Shown here: one piece after another, positions 1 through 8,062 of the stretch
How the letters are laid out: each line of letters opens with the position of its first letter
How positions within the stretch are numbered: position 1 is the first letter of the stretch
DNA from: Clostridiales bacterium
GTDB lineage: Bacteria; Bacillota; Clostridia; Oscillospirales; CAG-272
Reading direction: 5' to 3'
DNA length: 62,846 bases
Assembly: GCA_012522015.1 (NCBI GenBank)
Contig: JAAYLD010000053.1
Coordinates: 1 to 62,846, forward strand
Position numbers and translations under genes: made by a program
The notes under the pieces: generated by a model
Databases searched by the model: none
What the model saw: the letters and a program-made list of their open reading frames with translations, nothing else
What the model was told of the DNA's origin: nothing

Positions 1-417
1 AACGCGTGCAACTTCCAGTCATGGTTTTTCTATGTTGTCGCTGATAGGGCTATGATAGAGAAGTTTTCACCTGATGTATATTCCTTAGATTGGATTAAGA
101 AAGCTTCTGTTATTATAGTTGTGTGTACAGATTCGGGCAGGCTTGAGGAGCGCTTTGGGCAGCGCATCGGCAATATCTTTGCGACTCAAGACACAGCGGC
201 GGCAATAAACAATATGCTGTTAGCAGCTGCCGATATGGGGCTTGGCGGATGCTGGATTGGGCACTTCAACGACGACAAATGCAGATCCCTTTCAGATATA
301 CCGTCAAGACTTCGTCCTGTTGCTCTGGTGCCAATCGGTCATCCGGCAGAACAGCCACCGCAAAGGCCGCGTTATCCGGTGAAAAAGGTTTCGCTTGTGA
401 TAGGTGATTTACGTTAA
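1..417 (+). CDS. nitroreductase family protein, 5' end outside window
   Basis: Frame 1 is open from the first base, so the gene begins upstream. The first visible residues (ACNFQSWFFYVV) match the FMN-binding 'PSACNxQPW' segment of the nitroreductase family. The later stretch AAADMGLGGCWIGHF matches the family's second signature. Members are FMN-dependent NAD(P)H oxidoreductases acting on nitro compounds, quinones or flavins; the substrate cannot be predicted here. About 139 residues are present out of a usual 170-190, so only the N-terminus is missing. No neighbour suggests a pathway; the next element is the tmRNA gene. Confidence 0.85.
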   Translation, partial: NACNFQSWFFYVVADRAMIEKFSPDVYSLDWIKKASVIIVVCTDSGRLEERFGQRIGNIFATQDTAAAINNMLLAAADMGLGGCWIGHFNDDKCRSLSDIPSRLRPVALVPIGHPAEQPPQRPRYPVKKVSLVIGDLR

Positions 418-491
418 TATTCACAAATGACAAAACATAAAACTGGCGATACATCCAAATGAATACCGGAGCAAATATTGCTTTGGTGTGT

Positions 492-497
492 TATAAT
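492..497 (+). promoter_or_regulatory. probable -10 box of the tmRNA promoter
   Basis: TATAAT lies 25 bases before the mature tmRNA 5' end, with no good -35 match. A small hairpin (GTGGC/GCCAC, about 502-516) sits between it and the RNA. This fits a short precursor leader trimmed by RNase P. Confidence 0.5.
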
Positions 498-521
498 AAT
501 AGTGGCGAGGAGCCACATCAT

Positions 522-883
522 GGGGGCGTAAAGGTTTCGACGGGGATTTCATGGCAGGATAAGCGAGCAGAGGATGGGGCAACCTCTTAAAACGGCTCCA
601 AAAAAAATAAACGCTAACGAAAGAGTAGCACTCGCCGCCTAATGGCGGTACGCCGCATATAGCGGCTCGTTCGCCCGGAGGGGACCGCGACTCCGGAGCG
701 GGCGTCATAACCGCGGTGAACATGAGCTGACTCCACGCATCCGGGACGGCCATGCACAAGGATGCTACCTGAGCCGGGGCGCGTTTACCCGCACCGGCAA
801 GGGGAAATAACAAAGGTAAACTGCGCTCGGAGAAGGTTCTGTCTCGGAGTTTTCGGACAGGGGTTCGATTCCCCTCGCCTCCA
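522..883 (+). ncRNA. ssrA: transfer-messenger RNA (tmRNA)
   Basis: One-piece tmRNA for ribosome rescue and trans-translation. The 5' end GGGGGCG followed by TAAAGGTTTCGACGGGG is the conserved start, and it pairs with CGCCTCC at 876-882 to form the acceptor stem. The T-arm GGGTTCGATTCCCC lies at 861-874. The tag frame starts at GCT 613 and ends at TAA 640-642, encoding ANERVALAA; with the tRNA-borne alanine the tag is A-ANERVALAA, with the expected ALAA protease-recognition end. The base after the acceptor stem is the A discriminator, then TAA, so CCA is not encoded and must be added. A terminator follows directly. Confidence 0.97.
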
Positions 884-890
884 TAACATT

Positions 891-926
891 AAAAACCCTT
901 GAAATTATCAAATTCAAGGGTTTTTT
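891..926 (+). terminator. intrinsic terminator of ssrA
   Basis: AAAACCCTTGAA and TTCAAGGGTTTT form the stem, and it runs into six T. It begins eight bases after the tmRNA 3' end. A decayed copy of this terminator lies about 1.06 kb downstream. Confidence 0.9.
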
Positions 927-1086
927 GCCTTTCATCCGCTGCATAAAACAAATAAACTCAATTATATATTTAAAAAGACCACGGCCTTATAAAACTTACG
1001 CTTACAAAAAAGTTATTTTACGGACAATAATTTTAAATATATGTTATAATTTAAAACAAATTAAAGCTATAAGGCAGAGATGGTAT

Positions 1087-1796
1087 ATGGGAAAGGCTGT
1101 TTAAATCCAAATGGTTTTATATTGCTATCCTTATAGTGATTGTTATTTCTGCAGTGGTTTTTGTTTATGCTTCAAAAATTCCCGCGGACAACTCATCATA
1201 TGAAGATACCGGCGGCCTTTTGCTTGGAAATACACAGAATACGGATGAAGGTTTAACAATTGAGGACGTTAACATAGTGTATTACCTTAAAGGCGACAGT
1301 ACAAGAATGAATTTAGCCGGAAGCAACACGAAGCACGTGAGGTTTCATGAGCCTCAAGAAGAATATGGATTTGACGATGTTGACATTGTAGTCGAGGGTT
1401 CTGTAGGAGAAAAATATACCATTATTTTCGGTTCAAACAATGTAACAGATGATCAGGTAGCAATAGTGGGTAGTTACACGTCAAGCAAAGATGTATTTAT
1501 GGATACCAACAGGCAGTATTCGAGGACAAGCATTAAATAACATAGAAGGAAAGCTTTACGTATCTACTAATAGGGGATTTACAGTATCCTATAAGAGACA
1601 AGGTATAAAATGTATTGTGAAAAATCGTGAATACTCCCGCGCAGCAGGCATTTCTGTGGGGTTTGATAAAATAGGCAAAGAGGATACTTATGGGGTCTAT
1701 GATATAAGTTTGATCTATGGGGATACAACAAAAACTTTTAGAATGTTATGCATAAACAGACACATAGAACAACCGGAGAGTATAGAGAGTAGCTGA
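1087..1796 (+). pseudogene. small exported or membrane-anchored protein, interrupted by two frameshifts
   Basis: I do not recognise the family. The product has one N-terminal membrane segment (WFYIAILIVIVISAVVFVYA) followed by about 200 hydrophilic, beta-rich residues outside the cell. ATG 1087 has a fair SD (AAGGCAGAG) but reaches a stop after five codons. Removing one G near 1089-1091 gives M-E-R-L-F-K-S-K and runs into the main frame. A second shift lies near 1515-1530: one frame ends at 1540 (TSIK stop) while the next continues RGQALNNIEGKLYVST to 1796. Both halves look protein-like, so this is one gene of about 236 codons with two indels. A TATAAT box lies at 1045-1050. It lies between the tmRNA and a decayed copy of the tmRNA tail. 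Confidence 0.6.
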
Positions 1797-1855
1797 TAAT
1801 AATCAGTCTGAAACGAAAATGCAAGGCAAGAGTTGGCCGGTTTTTTCAATATCTC

Positions 1856-2104
1856 TAAAAGGTTCTTGGAGAAGGGGAGATAATACTTGCAATGAAGATA
1901 AATTTACCCTATGTAGGGGTTTGGTTTTCCTCACTTGCATAACGTTAAAAACCTTTGATACAATTTAGCATTAAAGGTTTTTCTTTTACTGCAGAAACTA
2001 ATAAACTGTTTGCTATAATACTTTATCAAAACAACTATAGCCTTATCTTACAAAACATACTTTTGATAAGTTGTGTTGAAAAATAAATACTGTTACTGTA
2101 TAAT
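1856..2104 (+). repeat. degenerate copy of the tmRNA 3' end, terminator and downstream spacer
   Basis: Positions 1917-1957 align without gaps to tmRNA bases 861-901, 32 of 41 identical by my count, with most differences C/T or G/A changes. The T-arm, acceptor 3' strand, CATAAC and terminator are all recognisable. Weaker similarity continues into the spacer (CTGCA, AATAAACT, GCCTTAT) and down to a TATAAT box. The T-arm is decayed (GGTTTGGTTTTCC), so this is not a functional tmRNA. This stretch fills most of the otherwise empty gap 1797-2267. Confidence 0.7.
2076..2104 (+). promoter_or_regulatory. sigma-A type promoter upstream of metF
   Basis: TTGAAA (2076-2081), 17-base spacer, TATAAT (2099-2104). 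It leaves a leader of about 155 bases before metF, in which I could not recognise a known riboswitch (SAM, THF or cobalamin). Confidence 0.65.
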
Positions 2105-2267
2105 CGAACATAAGTAAAAATAAATATATGTACTGAAGGTGACATCATAAAACTATAATGTCCGCATCAGTGCTGGCAAAGAAACGAAAAGATAAATTAT
2201 AAAAATCTAAAGTTTTACAGCGCATAACCACAAATAACGAATATATAAAATGCAGAGGTTATAAAAC

Positions 2268-3167
2268 ATGAAAACATCACAAATGTTTGGCAAAAGTACA
2301 GTATTTTCGCTTGAAATATTCCCACCAAAGCCAACGACAGGCGTTGAAACAATATATAGGACGATTGAGGAACTGAGCAACTTAAAGCCGGATTTTATAA
2401 GCGTTACATATGGTGCCGGGGGAAAAAATAGAGCGAAAACGCTGGAGCTTGCCGAGGCAATAAAGACTTGCTATAAAATGGAAAGCGTCGCACATCTTTC
2501 CGGTATGTACCTGACGCGTGATGATGTCATCCAACTAACAGACGAATTCCACAAACGCGGGATTGAGAACATTCTTGCGCTGCGCGGCGACAGGGTAGAG
2601 GGGCTTGAGCCGACCGGTGATTTCCCGTATGCTTCTGATCTTGCAGCCTTTATTCGTGAGCTTGGCGATTTCAATATAATCGGTGCGTGCTATCCCGAGG
2701 GGCATCCGGAATCTGCCAGCATCGTTGAAGATATATATAACCTCAAACGCAAGGTTGACGCTGGTGTCTCGCATCTTATATCTCAACTATTCTTTGACAA
2801 CGATATTTTTTACGCTTTTCTTGAGCGGGCGCAGATAGCGGGCATAAATGTTCCGATTGAGGCAGGTATTATGCCTGTCGTTAATTCAAAGCAAATTGGG
2901 CGCATCATTGAGCTGTGCGGTGTGAAGATGCCGCGAAAATTCATGCGAATTATGGAGCGCTATGAGGACAAACCATTAGCGCTGCGCGACGCGGGGATTG
3001 CGTATGCTGTTGACCAGATTGTCGATCTTGTGACGCAGGGTGTTGACGGGATTCATCTTTATACGATGAATCAGCCATATGTCGCCCGCCGGATTTGGGA
3101 AGCAGTCGGAAGTCTGTTTACTGAGTCAACCTTTGAGAGCAATGATACAACAACATCAAATACTTAA
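2268..3167 (+). CDS. metF: methylenetetrahydrofolate reductase
   Basis: Reduces 5,10-methylene-THF to 5-methyl-THF, the methyl donor for methionine synthesis; cytoplasmic FAD-binding TIM barrel. The start FSLEIFPPK carries the catalytic Glu-bearing segment of the family. DFISVTYGAGG and NILALRGD are the other hallmark motifs (about residues 45-105), and the QLFFD segment near residue 168 is also typical. At 299 residues it is the normal length for the bacterial catalytic domain. ATG 2268 follows AGAGG at a suitable distance. It stands alone in its transcription unit, convergent with luxS. Clostridial MetF often works with MetV in the Wood-Ljungdahl pathway, but no MetV or other pathway gene is nearby, so a methionine-cycle role is the simpler reading. 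Confidence 0.95.
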   Translation: MKTSQMFGKSTVFSLEIFPPKPTTGVETIYRTIEELSNLKPDFISVTYGAGGKNRAKTLELAEAIKTCYKMESVAHLSGMYLTRDDVIQLTDEFHKRGIENILALRGDRVEGLEPTGDFPYASDLAAFIRELGDFNIIGACYPEGHPESASIVEDIYNLKRKVDAGVSHLISQLFFDNDIFYAFLERAQIAGINVPIEAGIMPVVNSKQIGRIIELCGVKMPRKFMRIMERYEDKPLALRDAGIAYAVDQIVDLVTQGVDGIHLYTMNQPYVARRIWEAVGSLFTESTFESNDTTTSNT

Positions 3168-3170
3168 TAT

Positions 3171-3208
3171 AAAAAATATGGCGGGCCGTACGGCCCGCCA
3201 TATTTTTT
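3171..3208. terminator. bidirectional terminator, 38-base perfect palindrome
   Basis: A6 TATGGCGGGCC GTAC GGCCCGCCATA T6: both arms match fully with no spacer. It lies between the convergent metF and luxS genes, and both strands end in a T run. Confidence 0.92.
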
Positions 3209-3224
3209 GATATGCTTAAAAATT

Positions 3225-3695
3225 TCAAACAATGCGAGTGTGGTCAAACGGGTCTGCACTAACACCACGCGACAAGACGCAGCGCGCAACAGTTTTCGCT
3301 TCGTTGAGCGAATGTGATTTATAATTGCCGCACTCGACCTCTGTTGTAGCTGGAACCGTTGTTACACTCTCAACACGTAAAAGTGAGCGCTTGAGCGCAA
3401 GCGCAATCCCTTCAGTTGTCGGCTCGCCCCATACGATGAGATAAAAACCCGTGCGGCAGCCCATCGGCGATAGGTCTATGACAATATCACCTGGGAGCTC
3501 CTCGCGCATGAAAGTGGCAAGAAGATGCTCAAGCGTATGAAGAGCAGGGGGTGATATAAATTCCTTGTTTGGCTGAGTCAAGCGCAGATCAAATTTTGAT
3601 ACGGCGACGCCGTCGCGCGTCAGCACTCCTGCGGCGCGGACATACGGCGCCTTAACTTTTGTATGGTCAAGCTTAAAGCTTTCAACTTCCTTCAT
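3225..3695 (-). CDS. luxS: S-ribosylhomocysteine lyase
   Basis: Splits S-ribosylhomocysteine into homocysteine and DPD, the autoinducer-2 precursor. The metal site HTLEH (about residues 53-57) and the catalytic-cysteine segment GCRTGFYL (about 82) are present. The length of 156 residues is standard. The start is preceded by GGGAGC at a suitable distance. It follows the CymR-like repressor gene by only 27 bases on the same strand, so the two are probably co-transcribed. That is sensible because homocysteine feeds cysteine synthesis. I see no mtn/pfs gene in the window. Confidence 0.95.
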   Translation of the reverse strand: MKEVESFKLDHTKVKAPYVRAAGVLTRDGVAVSKFDLRLTQPNKEFISPPALHTLEHLLATFMREELPGDIVIDLSPMGCRTGFYLIVWGEPTTEGIALALKRSLLRVESVTTVPATTEVECGNYKSHSLNEAKTVARCVLSRGVSADPFDHTRIV

Positions 3696-3722
3696 GTTTT
3701 ATTCTTTGCTCCCGTCTGTTGT

Positions 3723-4169
3723 TTATATATAAAACATATTTTCACCGCTCCCTCTTTGCAGCGCCACTTCCGCCGCAATGTCGGCAAGTGTTGTCCCGGA
3801 AAGTGAACACTTAATAGCCTCATCGAGGGGTTTCATAACACATTCAAATATCGCACCTGCTACCTCAGGCATTTTTTCGCCGGCGACGACGTCTGTTACT
3901 TCAAAAAGTGCAGGCTCCGTTGCAAGGAGCACGTCGAGAGCTGTTATTTCATCAGGGGACCTCGCAAGAACATAGCCCCCCTGCGAACCCTTTGCCGCGC
4001 TGACGATTCCGGCGCGCTTTAATTGTGAGAAAATATGCTCAAGATATATTTTTGAAAGACCAAGTGAACCCGCCACCGAAAGAAGCGGTATATATACATC
4101 AGGCGAGTACCTCTCCGTCATGTTTACTGCGGCGGCAAGGGCATACCTGCCTTTCGACGATATTCTCAT
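3723..4169 (-). CDS. Rrf2-family transcriptional repressor, CymR-like
   Basis: The N-terminus MRISSKGRYAL and the winged-helix segment KAAKGSQGGYVLARS-type (KGSQGGYVL) are Rrf2 signatures. The C-terminus ends in MFYI, as in B. subtilis CymR, the master repressor of cysteine and sulfur genes that senses O-acetylserine through CysK. Only two cysteines (FEC and KC) lie where IscR keeps three cluster ligands, so an Fe-S cluster is unlikely. Length 148 residues is typical. It is the first gene of a unit with luxS, supporting a sulfur-metabolism role. A promoter lies at 4230-4258 and a tandem repeat in the leader may be its operator. Family assignment is firm; the CymR identity is inference. Confidence 0.85.
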   Translation of the reverse strand: MRISSKGRYALAAAVNMTERYSPDVYIPLLSVAGSLGLSKIYLEHIFSQLKRAGIVSAAKGSQGGYVLARSPDEITALDVLLATEPALFEVTDVVAGEKMPEVAGAIFECVMKPLDEAIKCSLSGTTLADIAAEVALQRGSGENMFYI

Positions 4170-4189
4170 TTGTTACGTTGCCTCCTGTA

Positions 4190-4209
4190 ACCATATAAAA
4201 CCATATAAA
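4190..4209. repeat. two exact tandem copies of ACCATATAAA
   Basis: A ten-base unit repeated head to tail, about one helical turn apart. It lies just downstream of the inferred start of transcription of the Rrf2 gene, so it may be an autoregulatory operator. Confidence 0.4.
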
Positions 4210-4229
4210 TTTAGTATGTGATTGTTATT

Positions 4230-4258
4230 ATGATAAATCTGTGTTAATTTTTTGTCAA
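4230..4258 (-). promoter_or_regulatory. promoter of the cymR-like/luxS unit
   Basis: On the minus strand TTGACA, a 17-base spacer, then TATCAT. It is the only strong match in the 270-base divergent intergenic region. Confidence 0.7.
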
Positions 4259-4441
4259 CCCGAAATGGCATATACCGCACACGGGAGAATGTTGCAATAG
4301 AATAGGGGGGTATGATAGAATAAAACGGTATATAACGATATATAACGATGACAACACTGGTTTCCCTTTTTATTTCGGGGTATTTTTTAATTTTTTGAGC
4401 GCGATTTTACATAAAAAGCAGGTGCTGAAGATTAGAAGAAT

Positions 4442-5056
4442 ATGAAAATAAAGGATAAAATAAAAGTTTTATTACATTTATTTATCATTTTTTTCAAAGC
4501 CGGGACTTTCACGTTCGCCGGCGGACTTGCTATGCTGCCGGTTATCGAGCGTGATGTCGTTGAAAAATATAAGCTTATGTCAAAAGACGAATTTCTTGAA
4601 TATGCTACGCTTTCGCAGACGCTTCCCGGCGTTATCGCGCTCAATTGTGCATCGTTTGTCGGACGGTACGCGGGTGGCGTCGCCGGAATGCTTGTTGCCG
4701 GGTTCGGAGCGACTATATCGGCATTTGTTTTAATGATTGTGGCAACAATTCTTTTGCGCTTTGTGCCGGAAGGCGGGCCTGTTGCCGGAGCATTCAGAGC
4801 TATACGCGCGGCGTCTGCGGCGCTCGTTTTATCGGCTGCGTTTACACTTGGGCAACACAATATAAAAAGTATATTTTCTGTTATATTAATGCTTGCGGCG
4901 TTTACCGCTGTTGTATTTTTAAACATCAGCGCGCCGATTGTCGATCTGCTCGCCGGAGCTGCTGGTTATTTTTATGGCAAGCTCGGCACCCATATCCCTT
5001 CTACACCTGCTGACACCGGAGCTAACGGAGGTTCCGGTGGGGAGGATGTAAAATGA
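4442..5056 (+). CDS. chromate transporter, first half (CHR domain)
   Basis: Membrane protein of the CHR family, usually described as a chromate efflux carrier; the physiological substrate in anaerobes is uncertain. The first helix region FKAGTFTFAGGLAMLPVIE is the family signature, followed by QTLPGVIALNCASFVG. With 204 residues it is a single-domain (short-chain) CHR protein, which works as a heterodimer with a partner in opposite topology. The partner is the next gene, overlapping by four bases (ATGA). The extra C-terminal tail is Gly/Pro rich. The SD is weak. Confidence 0.9.
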   Translation: MKIKDKIKVLLHLFIIFFKAGTFTFAGGLAMLPVIERDVVEKYKLMSKDEFLEYATLSQTLPGVIALNCASFVGRYAGGVAGMLVAGFGATISAFVLMIVATILLRFVPEGGPVAGAFRAIRAASAALVLSAAFTLGQHNIKSIFSVILMLAAFTAVVFLNISAPIVDLLAGAAGYFYGKLGTHIPSTPADTGANGGSGGEDVK

Positions 5057-5634
5057 CGCTATTTTTGCAGTGTTTAGAGCTTTTTTACTCCTTTTTTAAG
5101 ATAGGGGTTATGGGCTTCGGCGGCGGGTACGCCATGATGTCGATGATAATTGCGGAATCAGAAAAGTATGCGATAACGGCGGCACAGTTTGCCGACTTAA
5201 ATGCACTCGACATGATTGTTCCGGGACCGATTGCAATAAACTCAGCGACATATGTCGGCTACCTTTACGCCGGCATCCCGGGTGCTATTACCGCAACCGT
5301 TGGTGTGTCGCTGCCGTCGCTTATTATTGTCACACTCGTTATGCGCTTTATTGCTCGCTACCGCGAAAATAAAATAATGGAGGGATTTTTGTCCGGTGTA
5401 AAACCGGCGGCAGTCGGTCTTATAGCCGCGGCTGCCTTGACGATAGCGGCTGGTGTCCTCGTAAAAGAGGGGGCAGCATGGAGCGGCTTTTTTACCAACC
5501 CTTTAGGAACAATATCTGTATTTCTTTTTGCCGTTTTCGTCATAACAGCAGTATTAAATATTAAGTTTAATGTCAACCCCATACTTCTGACGCTTATTGC
5601 CGGTGTAATTGGCGCTGTCGTTTCGCTTTTTTAA
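5053..5634 (+). CDS. chromate transporter, second half (CHR domain)
   Basis: 193-residue partner of the preceding gene. The signature FKIGVMGFGGGYAMMSMI near residue 15 and the DMIVPGPIAINSATYVGY motif near residue 55 mark the CHR domain; about six membrane helices follow. GGAGG lies at a good distance before the ATG, and the start overlaps the stop of the first half, implying translational coupling. The two halves correspond to the N- and C-terminal domains of long ChrA proteins. Confidence 0.9.
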   Translation: MTLFLQCLELFYSFFKIGVMGFGGGYAMMSMIIAESEKYAITAAQFADLNALDMIVPGPIAINSATYVGYLYAGIPGAITATVGVSLPSLIIVTLVMRFIARYRENKIMEGFLSGVKPAAVGLIAAAALTIAAGVLVKEGAAWSGFFTNPLGTISVFLFAVFVITAVLNIKFNVNPILLTLIAGVIGAVVSLF

Positions 5635-5750
5635 TTGCTTTTTCGGAACTTTATTCATAATTTTACGTCTGAAAATTAAAAATTGTCCGCAGCAAGGCTG
5701 TGAAAAACAAATATCTGGCATATTGATTCTATTCGGGGGATATAAAAGAC

Positions 5751-7066
5751 GTGGTATTCAGCAGTATAATCTTTCTTTTTTACTTCATACCAATTCTTTT
5801 AATTTTATATGCCATCGCCCCGAAAAAACTAAAAAATCTGGTCATGATCGCGGGAAGCTTCGTGTTTTATGCGTGGGGTGAGATACGTTTTTTTACCGGT
5901 CATGATCGCGCTGTCAGTTGAGGACTATGTTTGCGGACGGCTGATGGAAAAACACCGTGAAAATGAGCGCAAGCGCCGCATGTATATGCTAATTTCAGTT
6001 ATCAGTAATTTGTCTGTTTTAATTTTCTTTAAGTACACGAACTTTTTTGTCAGCAACTTCTGCGCTCTTTTCGGAATTAAAGGTGTCTCCGTCAATATTA
6101 TTTTACCGATAGGAGTATCGTTTAACACATTTCAGTCAATATCATACGCAATAGACGTGTACCGCGGTACGACAAGATGCGAGCCAAGTTATTATAATTA
6201 TCTTTGCTACACAACACTTTTCCCGCAGATTATAGCAGGCCCCATCGTCCGCTATGTCACAGTTGAAGACGAGCTTGAGGACCACAGCATAACACTTGAC
6301 AATCTATCAGTGGGCCTTCGCCGCTTTATTGTGGGGCTCGGCAAAAAGTGTTGATTGCAAACAATGTCGGCCTCCTCTGGGATGAAGTTTCATCCGGTTC
6401 TGCCGGGGAGATGTCGGTGCTTCTTTACTGGCTCGGCATACTTGCGTATACATTCCAGATTTATTACGACTTTTCAGGCTACTCGGATATGGCGATTGGC
6501 CTTGGGCGCGTATTCGGCTTCACTTTCGATGAAAATTTCAACTATCCGTATATATCGAAGAGCGTAACAGAATTCTGGCGCCGCTGGCACATTACGCTCG
6601 GCGCGTGGTTCCGCGACTATGTTTACATTCCGCTCGGCGGAAACCGCTGCTCAAAACAGCGCCACATACTGAACATCCTCATTGTGTGGGGGCTGACGGG
6701 ATTCTGGCACGGTGCGTCGTGGAATTTCATACTTTGGGGACTTTATTTCGCCGTTATACTTATTCTTGAAAAATATATCATCGGACGCATGCTTGAACAT
6801 GCTCCCGCTTTTGTCCGTCATATATACACAATGCTGCTTGTCATTGTAAGCTGGGTCATATTTTACTTTGAGGATATCGGGCGTGTCGGGCCATACCTTG
6901 CAGGAATGTTCGGCAGGGCAGGGGTGCCTTTGTGCAACGAAAACACGCTGTATTATCTTTTCAGTTACAGTATTATTTTCATTCTCGCGGCGTTATTCTC
7001 AACACCGCTTCCCGGCCGCCTTTTGAAACAAACAGAGAGCGAACGCATCAAAAAGAGCCCTGTGTT
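5751..7066 (+). pseudogene. MBOAT-family O-acyltransferase (AlgI/DltB-like), frameshifted and cut at the 3' end
   Basis: Multi-pass membrane enzyme that moves acyl groups across the membrane to modify surface polymers. GTG 5751 with an upstream GGGGGA gives V-V-F-S-S-I-I-F-L-F-Y, the usual AlgI start. The frame breaks near 5880-5892, where bases around AWGE/RYVFL are missing, and again near 6350 (GKK/VLIAN, one base missing). The core is intact: QIYYDFSGYSDMA, EFWRRWHITL and GLTGFWHGASWNF with the catalytic His. The expected last 40 or so residues, normally ending in a NxTYNPFIYFRF-like tail, are absent; after RIKKSPVF the sequence passes straight into the DHHW gene. Confidence 0.8.
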
Positions 7067-8024
7067 TTTAGCGGCGACGGCTGGGTGGCGATGCAGAGCT
7101 CGATCGAGTACGCATCCGGCAAGCGTGAGAATAGCGGCGTTTATATAGGGAAGGGAGCTCTTTTTAGCATCATTGACAAACCGGACAGCAAAAGCATAGA
7201 AAGAAACATAGAGGCGATAAACTATTTCGCGTCGCAGGTTAATGTGCCTGTGTCGCTTATGATTGTGCCGTCGGCGTCAGAAATACAGCCGGAAAAACTG
7301 CCAGACTTCGCTGTGACATGGAGCCTGCGAGACACAATAGCCGATATTTATTCGCAGTGTGATGGTGTTGAATGCGTTTCGGTGTATGAGACACTAAAAG
7401 AGCATTCGGATGATTATATCTACTATCGTACCGATCACCACTGGACGACATATGGAGCGTATTTAGCTTACGCTGAGTACTGCCGCGCCCGCGTTCTTTT
7501 GCCGCATGATTATGTGGCGGAGACTGTAAGCAACAGCTTCAATGGCACGCTATATTCAAAGTCGGGTGTCAGATTTATTAAAAGCGATACTATTGAGGCG
7601 TATTAAGCTTGATTTTGATACGCGCTGTGATGTTTACAGCGGCGGTGAGATAAAAAGTTATGACAGTGTGTATTTTGATGAATACCTTGATGTGAAGGAC
7701 AAGTACGCGTACTTTCTTGGCACGAATCAGCCCATTGTAACGATATACAGAGACATTGACAGCGAAGATAATAGCGCGAAAAAGCTACTTGTATTCAAAG
7801 ATTCGTATGCGCACAGTATGGCGCCTGTGCTGCTTGAGAATTACAGTCAGGTGACGCTCATCGACCTGCGCTATTTTAGGCAGCAGCTTGAAAGTGTAAT
7901 TGACGTGGCGGATTATGACGACGTACTTTTCCTTTATGGTATAGATAGCTTTGTCAATGCTGATGATATTTATATGCTGAAGTTTCTTTATAAGCCGGCA
8001 ACCGTTAAAATGGCTGACTCATAG
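7067..8024 (+). pseudogene. DHHW-family (AlgX/SGNH-like) partner protein, N-terminus missing and frameshifted
   Basis: The segment GDGWVAMQSSIEYASGKR and GVYIGKGAL correspond to a point some 70-80 residues into typical DHHW proteins, so the signal anchor and start codon are gone. The namesake motif TDHHWTTYGAYLAY is present at about 7426-7470. The frame breaks near 7600: changing TTGAGGCG to TTGAGCG would join SDTIE to RIKLDFDTRC. The rest reads cleanly to 8024, including FKDSYAHSMAPVL, the usual SGNH-type Ser block. These proteins act outside the cell with the MBOAT channel to O-acetylate polysaccharide. Both partners are broken here. Confidence 0.75.
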
Positions 8025-8062
8025 CCTCTTTTATGGTGTAGCTTTTTGTAACGGAGGAGCGA

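Noticed and set aside
4432..4926. 164-codon antisense ORF across the first chromate-transporter gene
   Set aside because: The plus-strand frame has clear CHR-family motifs; the antisense product is low complexity and unlike any protein.
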